This document shows, one piece after another, positions 37,298-45,968 of a stretch of DNA of 64,000 nt. The DNA comes from Cyclobacteriaceae bacterium (GTDB lineage Bacteria > Bacteroidota > Bacteroidia > Cytophagales > Cyclobacteriaceae), in contig JAFIEV010000017.1 in NCBI GenBank assembly GCA_020832305.1, positions 328,236 through 392,235 of the forward strand, given 5' to 3'. The position numbers and the translations under genes were made by a program. The notes below the pieces were generated by a model. That model was not told the DNA's origin and did no database searches. It saw nothing but the letters and a program-made list of their open reading frames with translations. Numbering within the stretch: the stretch's first letter is position 1; each line of letters opens with the position of its first letter.

Positions 37298-37594
37298 TCA
37301 AGCCACCAGTTTTTCTTTGTGTTTTTTAATTTGCCTTCTCAAGGCTTCAATAGCCAGATCAACGGCAGCTTCAAATGTGCGTGACCTCTCTTTGGCAAAA
37401 AGCTGGTTTCCCGGAAGGTTTATTTTGATTTCTACAATCTTGTTTTCCTGCGAATTATCCTTTTCGACTCGCAAAAAGACCTCACCATCAATGATCCTGT
37501 CATAAAAAGTCTCCAACTTGTCTGCTTTTTTTTGAATAAAATCAAGCAATTTTTGATCTGCATCGAATCGGATTGAATGCATTTGTAGCTTCAT
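37298..37594 (-). CDS. hpf: Ribosome hibernation promoting factor (short HPF/RaiA)
   Basis: A 98-residue protein that binds the 30S subunit and silences ribosomes in stationary phase. The start ATG at 37594 ('MKLQMHSIRFDADQKLLDFI') matches the family; the in-frame extension upstream would run into xerC. The conserved 'KLETFYDRIIDGEVFLRVE' and 'GNQLFAKERSRTFEAAVDLA' with a basic C-terminal helix are clear. It is the short form, with no C-terminal dimerisation domain. It follows xerC and rpsU, a common order in this phylum. Confidence 0.92.
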   Translation of the reverse strand: MKLQMHSIRFDADQKLLDFIQKKADKLETFYDRIIDGEVFLRVEKDNSQENKIVEIKINLPGNQLFAKERSRTFEAAVDLAIEALRRQIKKHKEKLVA

Positions 37595-37619
37595 AATCAA
37601 CAAATTTAAAAGATTAAAA

Positions 37620-38501
37620 CTAAGCTTTAGGGTGTGCTCTGTCAAACACTTTTTTGAGTTTGTCGAGCGAATTATGTGTATAAACCTGGGTAGCCGCAAG
37701 ACTCTGATGACCCAGGAGTTCTTTTACAGATGACAGATCGGCTCCGCGATCCAGCAAATGTGTTGCGTAAGTATGTCGTAATACGTGTGGGCTTTTCTTA
37801 TCAGCATGTGTGTAATTCTGCAAGTGTTTATGAACAATACGGTAAATCATCATCGGATAGGCTTTTCTACCACTATTATTAACGATAAGTGCATCAGATG
37901 CGTTGCTACCAAATTGAGTAAATTTCTTATCGAGGTAAGATTTTATCAAAGAAGAGAGATAATCTGTTACCGGCACAAGCCTTTCCTTATTTCTCTTGCC
38001 CAATACCCTTATGTGGCCCTTATTAAAATCGACATCAGAAGTCTTTAATCCTATGAGTTCACTAAGACGGATTCCGGTGCCATACAACAGTTCGAAAATC
38101 AAATGATCACGCATACCTTCAAACCCTGAATCAAATAATTCAGGCTCCAACATTTTATGGGTTTCTTCAGGACGTATAAAATCGGGGATGGTTTTTGAAG
38201 TCTTTAAAACATGAATCTGCAAAGAAGGATTTTTCCCGATAAAGCCACGCTTCGTTAAAAAATTAAAGAAAGATTTTAAAGTCGTGATTTTACGATTTAC
38301 AGATCGGGTCTTTAAACCTGTATCAACGAGTGAAACAATCCATTGCCGTATGATGGAATGGCCAATTTCCTGTTCATTGATATCAGGATGATTCCCTGAT
38401 AAAAAGGAATAAAACTGCTCCAGATCAGTTTGATAAGAAGTTAGGGTGTGCGGGCTGAACCGCTTCTCGAACCGGAGATACTTATAGAAGGTTTCTTTCA
38501 T
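37620..38501 (-). CDS. xerC: Tyrosine recombinase XerC/XerD
   Basis: A 293-residue site-specific recombinase resolving chromosome dimers. The N-terminal SAM-like domain ('FEKRFSPHTLTSYQTDLEQF') is followed by the catalytic domain with Arg in 'YGTGIRLSELIGL', Lys in 'LGKRNKERLVPV', 'HVLRHTYATHLL', His in 'LLGHQSLAATQVY' and the nucleophile Tyr in 'VYTHNS'. It lies between rpsU and hpf, so it is a housekeeping Xer enzyme, not an integrase of a mobile element. The attachment (dif) site is not in view. Confidence 0.93.
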   Translation of the reverse strand: MKETFYKYLRFEKRFSPHTLTSYQTDLEQFYSFLSGNHPDINEQEIGHSIIRQWIVSLVDTGLKTRSVNRKITTLKSFFNFLTKRGFIGKNPSLQIHVLKTSKTIPDFIRPEETHKMLEPELFDSGFEGMRDHLIFELLYGTGIRLSELIGLKTSDVDFNKGHIRVLGKRNKERLVPVTDYLSSLIKSYLDKKFTQFGSNASDALIVNNSGRKAYPMMIYRIVHKHLQNYTHADKKSPHVLRHTYATHLLDRGADLSSVKELLGHQSLAATQVYTHNSLDKLKKVFDRAHPKA

Positions 38502-38507
38502 ATCGGC

Positions 38508-38534
38508 ATTCCCCGGTATTTTAATACCGGGAAT
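38508..38534 (-). promoter_or_regulatory. Hairpin between rpsU and xerC
   Basis: An imperfect inverted repeat: ATTCCCCGGTATT, a short loop, then AATACCGGGAAT (one bulged C). It sits between the rpsU stop and the xerC start. There is no strong T tract, so it could be a partial attenuator, an RNA-processing site or a stabiliser of the rpsU message. Confidence 0.4.
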
Positions 38535-38567
38535 ACCAACATAAATAATATTTTCAGTAAAAGCAAA

Positions 38568-38762
38568 TTACAGATTTGCTTCAGAAATCATTCTCTGACG
38601 ATAAGCAGCACGAATGCGTTCGCTACGCCGCGTAATAGAAGGCTTTTCAAAATAACTTCTTCTGCGAACTTCCTTAAGTACACCGGTTTTTTCAAACTTC
38701 TTTTTAAAACGCTTCAGTGCCTTGTCAATTGATTCGTTTTCTTTTACGTTGACTACAATCAT
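38568..38762 (-). CDS. rpsU: Small ribosomal subunit protein bS21
   Basis: A 64-residue ribosomal protein needed near the anti-Shine-Dalgarno region of 16S rRNA. The sequence 'IVVNVKENESIDKALKRFKK' followed by 'FEKTGVLKEVRRRSYFEKPS' and a basic tail is typical of the Bacteroidota form. It is the first gene of the rpsU-xerC-hpf group and has a TACATTTG promoter element upstream. Confidence 0.96.
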   Translation of the reverse strand: MIVVNVKENESIDKALKRFKKKFEKTGVLKEVRRRSYFEKPSITRRSERIRAAYRQRMISEANL

Positions 38763-38791
38763 TTTATAAACTTGTTTTCAAAAATGGAGTG

Positions 38792-38799
38792 CAAATGTA
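38792..38799 (-). promoter_or_regulatory. -7 element of rpsU
   Basis: On the minus strand TACATTTG ends 29 nt before the rpsU ATG. It matches TAnnTTTG; the -33 box is not evident. Confidence 0.5.
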
Positions 38800-38903
38800 G
38801 AAAATCAATTTATTTTTTAAAAACTTGCAGCAAATTATTTACCTGGTCTATGTGGATTTTATATACACCGACCCAAAAACATTTTATTATTTAATAGAAT
38901 ACC

Positions 38904-40268
38904 ATGGAAAAACCATCAATTCCTAAAGGCACAAGAGACTTCGGTCCTGAAAAAATGGCCAGAAGAAACTTTATTTTTGATACTATAAAGGAAACTTTTC
39001 AAAAATATGGCTTTATGCCCCTGGAAACTCCCGCAATGGAAAATCTCTCGGTACTCACCGGCAAATATGGAAATGAAGGGGATCAGTTGCTGTTTAAAGT
39101 TTTAAACTCAGGCGATTTTCTCGCTAAATCGACAGAAGAAAATAGAAAAGACTATAAAAGTCTCCTTCCCGACATTTCTGAAAAAGGCCTGAGGTATGAT
39201 CTTACCGTTCCTTTTGCCCGGTTTGTGGTAATGAATCGCAATGACCTGGTTTTTCCATTTAAGCGTTATCAGATTCAGCCTGTCTGGCGTGCAGATCGGC
39301 CGCAAAAAGGCCGATATCGCGAGTTTTATCAATGCGATGCAGATGTGGTGGGTACAGATTCATTGCTTTGCGAAGCTGAAAATATCTTTATGATCTGCGA
39401 TGTCTTTAAAAAACTCGGAATAAAAAAATTCAGCATACGTTTGAATCACCGCAAAATTCTGTCGGGCATCTCAGAAGTGGCCGATGCCCCTGGTAAGGAA
39501 AATGCACTATGTATAGCTATTGATAAACTCGATAAAATTGGTGAGGAAAAAGTATATGAAGAACTGGCCGTATCAGGATTTAGTGACAAATCTATCGAAA
39601 AGCTCAGGCCATTATTTCAGGTTCAGGGAAATAATGATGAAAAACTAAGTCAGATTAGCGAGTTTCTGGGATCATCTCAACAGGGTAAAAAGGGAGTAGA
39701 TGAATTGAAAACTATACTTTCTCTTGCCAGCGTTAGACCTGAAGCCATGAAGCATATAGACATTGATCTTACACTTGCCAGGGGGCTGGGTTATTACACA
39801 GGCGCTATTTTTGAAGTGAAGGCACTGGAGGGAAGTATTAGCAGCAGCATAAGCGGAGGAGGTAGATATGATAATCTCACGGGAGTATTTGGCCTTGATG
39901 GTGTTTCCGGAGTGGGCTTTTCGTTTGGTGTAGATCGTATTTATGATGTTATGGAGGACCTGGGAATTTTTCCGGAGAGCGCACTGGAGGGGCCTAAAGC
40001 CATGATTGCCTATTTTGAAGACAGCTTCACAGATGCTTTTGCTTTGTTGCACGATTTGCGTCATGCAGGCATTTCTACCGAAATGTATCCTGAAGCCGCA
40101 AAAATGAAAAAACAATTGAGTTATGCCGACAAGAAGCAAATACCTTTCGTCATTATGGCTGGGCCAGGAGAATTTGCTCAAAATGTTTTTGGTTTGAAAA
40201 ATATGAGAGCAGGCAGTCAGGATAACCTCAACAAGGAAGAACTGATCAACCGACTTAAGATGCAATGA
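38904..40268 (+). CDS. hisS: Histidyl-tRNA synthetase
   Basis: A 454-residue class II aminoacyl-tRNA synthetase that charges tRNA(His). Visible motifs: 'IPKGTRDFGPEKM' at the start, motif 2 around 'QPVWRADRPQKGRYREFYQC', the histidine-binding 'LARGLGYYTGAIFEVK', and motif 3 'SGGGRYDNLTGVFG'. The C-terminal anticodon-binding domain has 'KKQLSYADKKQIPFVIM'. The length fits the family. It stands alone and points away from rpsU. Confidence 0.97.
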   Translation: MEKPSIPKGTRDFGPEKMARRNFIFDTIKETFQKYGFMPLETPAMENLSVLTGKYGNEGDQLLFKVLNSGDFLAKSTEENRKDYKSLLPDISEKGLRYDLTVPFARFVVMNRNDLVFPFKRYQIQPVWRADRPQKGRYREFYQCDADVVGTDSLLCEAENIFMICDVFKKLGIKKFSIRLNHRKILSGISEVADAPGKENALCIAIDKLDKIGEEKVYEELAVSGFSDKSIEKLRPLFQVQGNNDEKLSQISEFLGSSQQGKKGVDELKTILSLASVRPEAMKHIDIDLTLARGLGYYTGAIFEVKALEGSISSSISGGGRYDNLTGVFGLDGVSGVGFSFGVDRIYDVMEDLGIFPESALEGPKAMIAYFEDSFTDAFALLHDLRHAGISTEMYPEAAKMKKQLSYADKKQIPFVIMAGPGEFAQNVFGLKNMRAGSQDNLNKEELINRLKMQ

Positions 40269-40349
40269 ATTGGATTTTTTGTCGTTAATTTATGATTTTC
40301 AACGCAATTGTATGATAATGGTTTGCTTGTGTATTATTAAAAGCTAAGC

Positions 40350-42284
40350 TTGAAATTAAACATCCGACATATTCTATCATGGATGATCATTTCCGCAATA
40401 CCGGCACTGATGCACTCCCTTGTTGCCCAACCCTGGTCTCCGGGCTTTACCGCCGTGTCTACGACAGGTTGTGCACCTTTTACGGTTACCATTATTGATC
40501 AGTCCAACGCCCCTTTTGACGAGGTAAGAACCTATAATTTTACCTATATAGATGAAAATAACAGGGGAAGCGATACCAACGATACAGTTTTTACCTATGT
40601 AAACCCTGGTCAGTACAAAATTATCCAAACAGTTGCTAATGCTATTCCCAGAACAGATACATTAACTATTACCGTTCTCGACCCACAAGCTCCTGATTTT
40701 TTAATAGCCATTTGCAACCCGCAATCGGTGAGTGTGTTTCCGATGGCATCGCAGTACAATGGTTTATTTGTAGAATGGGGACAGGCGGGGCAGTCAGATC
40801 AGTTTGCATCCAACGCATTTGCCACCTACAGTTATGGAGCTTCGGGCACATATAACCTCTCGATAAAAGGGCTGGCCGATCCCGCAGCCGGCCCAATGAG
40901 TGATGCCAATGAACACTGTCTGGTGGTAAATCGCAATATAACCCTTACAGATCAGCCCGCCAATGCCAGTCTGGGAGACGTACGTGTTATACAAAGTGAC
41001 GACGCTGAGGGCATTATTGAAGTAGCCTACACTAAAAGTCCCGATGCCCTTTTCATTATTGAAGTGGCGCAAAATGGCACGGGTAATTTTACCATCGTAG
41101 ATACTTTGTTAAACAATGAAGTCAATGGTATGTACCGGATGGAGAATCTAAATACCCTTGATAATTTTTATTGTTTTCGAATAAGCGTGGCCGATCCCTG
41201 TAATAATACCTTACAGGCTTTTAACACGGTGTGTAGTGTTCAATTGGAAGGGCAAAGTGACAATGAAGAAAATATTCTGAACTGGAATACTGCCATGCCC
41301 GGAGTGCAATCTTATGAGATTTATCGCGATGGCATTCTGGCGGGCACCCGTGGCCCGGGTACTACGACTTTCACAGACAATGATGTGGTTTGCGGGATTA
41401 ATTATTGTTACCAGATAGTGGCCGTAGGTACACAAGGTGTTTCAAGTTTTTCCAATACATTTTGTCTGCGCACTACCTCGGGTGCGGCGCCTCCCCCGGT
41501 GGAGAATATATCAGCCTCTGTTGCTGGCAACACCATTGTATTAAACTGGCCTTCCCCGATTCCATCTGCTGATCTTGTATTTAGTATTTTCAGGAGAACT
41601 GCACAATCTGGCTTTTCACCCTACGGGCAGAGTGAAAACTTAATTTTTGAAGATGCCGGTCAGAATCCCGGTACACTCAGATATTTTTACAGAATATCCT
41701 ATACCGACTTGTGTGGCAATGCTTCGGGAGTCGGCATTATTGCGTCACCGGTATTACTAAGGGCCTTTCAGGATGGTCGTCTTGAATGGTCGTCATATGA
41801 AGGGTGGTCACAGGGTCTTTTATTGTATGAGGTTGAAATTTACGATGTACAAGGCAATTACCTGGAAAGCATTGAAGTTGGACAAAATTTAAACTGGCAG
41901 GCCTTGCAGGAAGATTTCACCAACCAGGAATTATTGATAAGAATAGCTGTTGTTCCGGTTGATAATGCACTGCCAACCGTTTTTTCAAATTTTGTACGTT
42001 TGCGGTTTGAACCACAGATTCAGTTTCCCAATGCATTTACACCCAATGGAGACGGTCTTAACGATATTTTTATTTATGAAAGTAAATTTATTGCTGAAAT
42101 AGACTTCAGGGTATTTAGTCGTTGGGGGGAATTGCTGTTTCAAACAGATTTACCTGGTGAAGGCTGGGATGGGAATATTCAGGGGCGCCCCGCACCTTCA
42201 GGAACTTATATCTTTTCAGCAGAATGGGTTGACGAGGCTGGTAGAAAATTTTTCAGAAGAGGAGAAATCACCTTAATCAGGTAA
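40350..42284 (+). CDS. T9SS type B (CHU_C) surface or secreted protein
   Basis: A 644-residue exported protein. The start is a TTG at 40350, giving a basic signal peptide ('LNIRHILSWMIISAIPALMH' then VAQ); an ATG at 40383 would remove its charged end. An early PKD-like domain ('GCAPFTVTIIDQSNAPFDEV') and two fibronectin-III-like regions lie in the middle. The last ~90 residues form the gliding-motility-associated C-terminal domain: 'FPNAFTPNGDGLNDIFI', 'FSRWGELLFQT', 'GWDGNIQGRPAPSGTYIF'. That domain marks cargo of the T9SS, whose channel SprA is encoded at 17238. Ligand or role is unknown. Confidence 0.9.
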   Translation: MKLNIRHILSWMIISAIPALMHSLVAQPWSPGFTAVSTTGCAPFTVTIIDQSNAPFDEVRTYNFTYIDENNRGSDTNDTVFTYVNPGQYKIIQTVANAIPRTDTLTITVLDPQAPDFLIAICNPQSVSVFPMASQYNGLFVEWGQAGQSDQFASNAFATYSYGASGTYNLSIKGLADPAAGPMSDANEHCLVVNRNITLTDQPANASLGDVRVIQSDDAEGIIEVAYTKSPDALFIIEVAQNGTGNFTIVDTLLNNEVNGMYRMENLNTLDNFYCFRISVADPCNNTLQAFNTVCSVQLEGQSDNEENILNWNTAMPGVQSYEIYRDGILAGTRGPGTTTFTDNDVVCGINYCYQIVAVGTQGVSSFSNTFCLRTTSGAAPPPVENISASVAGNTIVLNWPSPIPSADLVFSIFRRTAQSGFSPYGQSENLIFEDAGQNPGTLRYFYRISYTDLCGNASGVGIIASPVLLRAFQDGRLEWSSYEGWSQGLLLYEVEIYDVQGNYLESIEVGQNLNWQALQEDFTNQELLIRIAVVPVDNALPTVFSNFVRLRFEPQIQFPNAFTPNGDGLNDIFIYESKFIAEIDFRVFSRWGELLFQTDLPGEGWDGNIQGRPAPSGTYIFSAEWVDEAGRKFFRRGEITLIR

Positions 42285-42344
42285 ATTGAAACCCCTAAGG
42301 GTAATCGTAGTTTAAATATAGAATTAATTAATGAAATAGAGAAA

Positions 42345-42677
42345 ATGATGGACATGGCAAAAATGCTGGGTAAAATGAAGGAAGTTCAGGCGAAACTCAA
42401 AGAAACCCAGGATAATCTCGAAAACCTTACCACTACCGCCGAATCGGGGGCAGGTATGGTCAGGGCAACGGTTAATGGAAAGAAGAAACTCTTAAAGCTT
42501 GAAATCGACAGAGACATTATTCAGCCGGAAGACAAGCAAATGCTTGAGGACCTGGTAGTAGCTGCGGTTAACAAGGCAATGGCAGAGGCTGAGTCGATGG
42601 CAGCTGAAGAAATCAAAAAGACCACATCGGGTATGATCCCTAATATACCGGGGATGGATTTTGGCAATATGGTTTAA
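42345..42677 (+). CDS. YbaB/EbfC family nucleoid-associated protein
   Basis: A 110-residue small DNA-binding protein. 'MAKMLGKMKEVQAKLKETQD' forms the first helix, 'GAGMVRATVNGKKKLLKLEI' the central sheet, and 'MLEDLVVAAVNKAMAEAESM' the following helix, ending in a flexible tail with 'GMIPNIPGMDFGN'. This is the EbfC fold, a homodimer that coats DNA. The ATG at 42345 is followed by other ATGs, so the exact start is uncertain by up to four residues. It lies 2 nt before the glycosyltransferase gene. Confidence 0.92.
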   Translation: MMDMAKMLGKMKEVQAKLKETQDNLENLTTTAESGAGMVRATVNGKKKLLKLEIDRDIIQPEDKQMLEDLVVAAVNKAMAEAESMAAEEIKKTTSGMIPNIPGMDFGNMV

Positions 42678-42679
42678 CA

Positions 42680-43690
42680 ATGGAGAAAGTCGCTATTGTA
42701 CTGCTCAATTATAATGGAGCTGAGATTTTACCAAAATTTTTGCCTTCCGTTGTGCAGTGGAGCGTTCCCTATAAAATCTATCTGGCCGATAATGGTTCAG
42801 ACGACCTTTCACTGGATTATGTAAAAAAAAATTTTCCAGCGATCAATATTATAGCCTTATCTGAGAATTTTGGTTTTTGTGGAGGGTACAATCGGGCCTT
42901 GAAAACTATAGAAAGTGAATACTATATACTGCTGAACACCGATGTTGAGGTTGCTGAGGGGTGGGTAACACCATTGTTGAACCTTATTGAGAGAGATGCC
43001 AACACAGCTGCAGTGCAACCCAAAATATTAAGTTGGAAAAACAAAAATCATTTTGAATATGCGGGTGCCGCAGGAGGTTGCCTTGATCTGCTTGCCTATC
43101 CATTTTGCAGGGGAAGAATTTTTGACACACTTGAAGCAGATGAAGGTCAATACAATGAAGAGGCAGAGATTTTCTGGTCTTCTGGTGCATGTATGATGAT
43201 AAGGGCATCAGCTTTTTTTAAAGCCGGAGGTTTTGATGAATACTTTTTTGCCCATATGGAAGAGATAGACCTATGCTGGACCTTAAAAAGTATGGGTATG
43301 TCGGTGCGGTATTGCCCGAATTCCCTTGTCTGGCATCTTGGGGCAGGAACTTTGGCAACAACCAATCCGAAAAAAATATTTTTAAATTTCCGTAATGGCA
43401 TGCTATTATTAATAAAACACTTCCCTTTTGCTCAGCTTTTTTGGAAGTTACCCTTACGATGGGCGCTGGATTGGCTGGCTTTATTTCGGTTTTTGGCTAT
43501 GGGTCAGGCCTTAAATGCAGGGGCAATATTAAAGGCACATATTGATATTATACAAAACATTGGCAAATGGTTTAAGTATCGCCACGAAGTTAAAAGCCAT
43601 ACAATACAGGTTCCAGGACTTTATCGGCGCCTGATTGTTTTAGACTATTTTGTATATAAAAAACTTAAATACAGTGATTTAAGGCATTAG
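42680..43690 (+). CDS. Family 2 glycosyltransferase (rhamnosyltransferase-like)
   Basis: A 336-residue GT-A fold transferase. 'VAIVLLNYNGAEILPKFLPS' opens the domain, 'LADNGSDD' and 'NFGFCGGYNRAL' are the nucleotide-sugar region, 'LLNTDVEV' holds the DxD-like metal site, and 'GGFDEYFFAHMEEIDLCWTL' contains the catalytic ED motif. Members often add rhamnose or similar sugars to surface glycans. It is transcribed with ybaB and overlaps the convergent PspC gene by 4 nt. The acceptor is unknown. Confidence 0.9.
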   Translation: MEKVAIVLLNYNGAEILPKFLPSVVQWSVPYKIYLADNGSDDLSLDYVKKNFPAINIIALSENFGFCGGYNRALKTIESEYYILLNTDVEVAEGWVTPLLNLIERDANTAAVQPKILSWKNKNHFEYAGAAGGCLDLLAYPFCRGRIFDTLEADEGQYNEEAEIFWSSGACMMIRASAFFKAGGFDEYFFAHMEEIDLCWTLKSMGMSVRYCPNSLVWHLGAGTLATTNPKKIFLNFRNGMLLLIKHFPFAQLFWKLPLRWALDWLALFRFLAMGQALNAGAILKAHIDIIQNIGKWFKYRHEVKSHTIQVPGLYRRLIVLDYFVYKKLKYSDLRH

Positions 43691-43911
43691 GAGTACCAAA
43701 ATCGATTATTTCGACGCCTGAGGTGTTGACGAAAGTTCATAATCCAGGCCAAACCTAAATACAAAATTATCGGCGAACCAAAGGTGATAAATGAAGCGTA
43801 TATAAAAAAAATCCTAATACTGGAGCCAGGTATATCAAGTTTCTCACCAAGCCGTGTACAAACCCCAAAGGTTTGCTGCTCTAAAAATTTTTGTATTTTT
43901 TTCATTTTCAA
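43687..43911 (-). CDS. PspC-domain membrane protein
   Basis: A 74-residue protein with the PspC fold: 'GVCTRLGEKLDIPGSSIRIF' followed by a hydrophobic hairpin ('FIYASFITFGSPIILYLGLA' and 'WIMNF'). PspC proteins are small inner-membrane components of the phage-shock type stress response; in Bacteroidota they usually stand alone or next to DUF2807 proteins. Its end overlaps the glycosyltransferase stop by 4 nt on the opposite strand. Confidence 0.85.
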   Translation of the reverse strand: MKMKKIQKFLEQQTFGVCTRLGEKLDIPGSSIRIFFIYASFITFGSPIILYLGLAWIMNFRQHLRRRNNRFWYS

Positions 43912-43980
43912 GCTAATTATGGTTTTATCGGCCTATTAAGAAAAAACGCTACAATATAATCATCTTTTTCTTTTTGAATG

Positions 43981-44011
43981 TTGGAATAATTAAAATATAA
44001 CAATAATTTTG
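43981..44011 (+). promoter_or_regulatory. Consensus promoter of the TPR/OmpA-like lipoprotein
   Basis: TTG (43981-43983), 20 nt, TAATTTTG (44004-44011), then 35 nt to the ATG at 44047. This is one of three perfect TTG-N20-TAnnTTTG promoters in the window and suggests strong expression. Confidence 0.65.
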
Positions 44012-44046
44012 CCCAAAACCAACTTTTAATACAAAACACGAATCCA

Positions 44047-45834
44047 ATGAGAAAACTTAGTTATGCCTTATTGATTCTCGGAACAGTTACTTTTTCAGGC
44101 TGTACGCTGAATAAAATGCTTAAGATGGCGAAAGACCAGCAACTTACCGCCAGCCCCGATCCGCTGGAAGTACATGGAGACATGGTAAAATTTGACGTGT
44201 CTGCGAAACTTCCGGATAAAATGATGAAGCCAGGCTTCGTTTATTCTATCGAATCTCAGTATGAGTATGGAGGAAAAGAGTTAAAACTCGAAAATCTAGA
44301 CATCTCAGGAGATGATAAAGCTACCTCTAAAACCGTAACCAGGGCTTTTAAATTTGAAGATGGCATGGAAAGTGGTGTAGTTACCGCGCAGGGCTATGCC
44401 ATTAAATCTAAATCTGGTGCCAGAAGAGGCCCAACTGACAAGATGCCAATTGTAAGAGGTATAATTACCACTTCAAAATTGGTTGAAACAGCAACCTATG
44501 GAGCTTATGTAAGCTATGACTACAAAGATGAAACCGTTGGCGGTTGGACTCCCGATGAAGAGCTCGAGCCTACCAACATAGCTTTCTTCTTTGAGCAGGG
44601 GCGACATGTGCTCAGAACATCAGAGAAAAATTCTGATCGTGGTAAGTATTTCCAGGCTTTTATTGCTGAGAAAAACGTAACCCGCACCGTTACCATTACT
44701 GGTACTCACTCACCTGAAGGTCCTGAAAGAATCAACTCTAATCTATCTCAAAACCGTGCTGAGGTTATTGAGAAGTATTACAGAGATATGATGAAGCGCT
44801 ACGACTATAAAGGTGAAGCTGATCAGATCAAATTTGTTCTTAAGCCTGTAATCGAAGACTGGACTGAGTTCAAGCAAATGCTCGACAAATACAATGGTAT
44901 TTCCAGCTCTGAAAAATCTCAGGTGCTCAGCATTGTAAATGGATCAGGAAGCTTTGAAGATAAAGAAAGACAAATTTCGCGTCTGCCCTTCTACAGAAAA
45001 ATGTTCAATGATGTTTATCCTGATCTGCGTGCTGCCAGAACGGAAATTCTTACTGTAATTCCAAAGAGAAGTGCTGCCGAAATATCGGTACTTGCCAAGC
45101 AAATTGTTGAAGGTAAATTACCGGCTGACACACTTTCTTATGGAGAGCTTGCTTATGCTGCGTATCTGACTCCATCTGCTAAAGAAAAAGTTGCCATTTA
45201 TGAAGTTACTGTTAAAACTTATGACAACTGGGCAGCTCATAACAACCTGGGTGCATCTTACATGGATATGATCGTACAAGGTGAAGGCAACATGAAATCC
45301 AACCTTGAAAAAGCTATTACTCAATTCGAAACTTCTAATCGCAAAAAATCCAATGCCTATGCCAAAGGAAACCTTGGTGTTGCAGAATATCTGCAAGGCA
45401 ATGCTACAAAAGGACATGAAGAAATCCAGGCTGCTATCGGCATGAACCTTCCTTCTAATGTAGTATATGGATTTAATGGTGTAAAAGGAGCTATTGAAAT
45501 TCATAGAGGAATGTATGGTGATGCAGTTAAGTCGCTTTCAAATTCAAGCGACAATGCTGTAAACCTGTACAATAAAGGATTGGCTCAGATTCTCAACAAA
45601 GATTACCAAAACGCTATGATCACTTTAGATGAACTTGCCGACAAAGACAGCGATAATGCAAAAGGTTATTACCTTGCTGCTATATCTGCTGCCAGAATGG
45701 GCAACTCTGCAAAAGCGGTTGAGCAAATTGGTAAAGCAGTAGCTAAAGATTCTTCTCTGAAACAAAAAGCTTTGGCTGACCTCGAATTCAGAGCACTAGC
45801 AGATAATGATGCTTTCAGAAATGCATTAAGATAG
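44047..45834 (+). CDS. Lipoprotein with OmpA-like segment and C-terminal TPRs
   Basis: A 595-residue lipoprotein (lipobox FSGC, Cys ~19). The N-terminal ~200 residues form an all-beta region of no family I can name. Residues ~215-260 read like the OmpA peptidoglycan-binding fold ('VTITGTHSPEGPERINSNLS' then 'NRAEVIEKYYRD'), though diverged. From ~390 several TPR-like helices follow ('YDNWAAHNNLGASYMDMIV', 'KSNAYAKGNLGVAEYLQGNA', 'NLYNKGLAQILNKDYQNAMI'). Codon use is regular, the promoter is consensus and a strong terminator follows, all fitting an abundant envelope protein, perhaps tethering the outer membrane to the wall. This role is inference. Confidence 0.75.
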   Translation: MRKLSYALLILGTVTFSGCTLNKMLKMAKDQQLTASPDPLEVHGDMVKFDVSAKLPDKMMKPGFVYSIESQYEYGGKELKLENLDISGDDKATSKTVTRAFKFEDGMESGVVTAQGYAIKSKSGARRGPTDKMPIVRGIITTSKLVETATYGAYVSYDYKDETVGGWTPDEELEPTNIAFFFEQGRHVLRTSEKNSDRGKYFQAFIAEKNVTRTVTITGTHSPEGPERINSNLSQNRAEVIEKYYRDMMKRYDYKGEADQIKFVLKPVIEDWTEFKQMLDKYNGISSSEKSQVLSIVNGSGSFEDKERQISRLPFYRKMFNDVYPDLRAARTEILTVIPKRSAAEISVLAKQIVEGKLPADTLSYGELAYAAYLTPSAKEKVAIYEVTVKTYDNWAAHNNLGASYMDMIVQGEGNMKSNLEKAITQFETSNRKKSNAYAKGNLGVAEYLQGNATKGHEEIQAAIGMNLPSNVVYGFNGVKGAIEIHRGMYGDAVKSLSNSSDNAVNLYNKGLAQILNKDYQNAMITLDELADKDSDNAKGYYLAAISAARMGNSAKAVEQIGKAVAKDSSLKQKALADLEFRALADNDAFRNALR

Positions 45835-45859
45835 TTTAATTCATAAAATCTTATTTCAC

Positions 45860-45896
45860 AAAAAGCTCTGTCACAGGTTGACAGAGCTTTTTTTTT
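45860..45896 (+). terminator. Strong terminator after the TPR/OmpA-like gene
   Basis: AAAAAGCTCTGTC (45860-45872) pairs with GACAGAGCTTTTT (45880-45892) over a 7 nt loop, followed by more T residues. Confidence 0.88.
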
Positions 45897-45938
45897 CAAA
45901 TCATTTTCCATTTGGTTTTAGTTAATGCAAGGAAGTTA

Positions 45939-45946
45939 TATTTTTG
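45939..45946 (+). promoter_or_regulatory. -7 element of the pyruvate dehydrogenase beta gene
   Basis: TATTTTTG lies 22 nt before the ATG at 45969. A TTTG at 45911-45914 lies 24 nt upstream, slightly too far for a good -33 box. Its place supports the 45969 start over the upstream in-frame TTG (45957). Confidence 0.5.
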
Positions 45947-45968
45947 CACAACCTAATTGTACAAAGAG

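Noticed and set aside
37620..38501. XerC as the integrase of a mobile element
   Set aside because: It is locked between rpsU and hpf in the housekeeping order of the phylum, with no repeats or cargo around it.
45957..45968. Upstream TTG start for pdhB
   Set aside because: It would sit 11 nt past the -7 box, about where transcription begins; the ATG at 45969 fits the family N-terminus.
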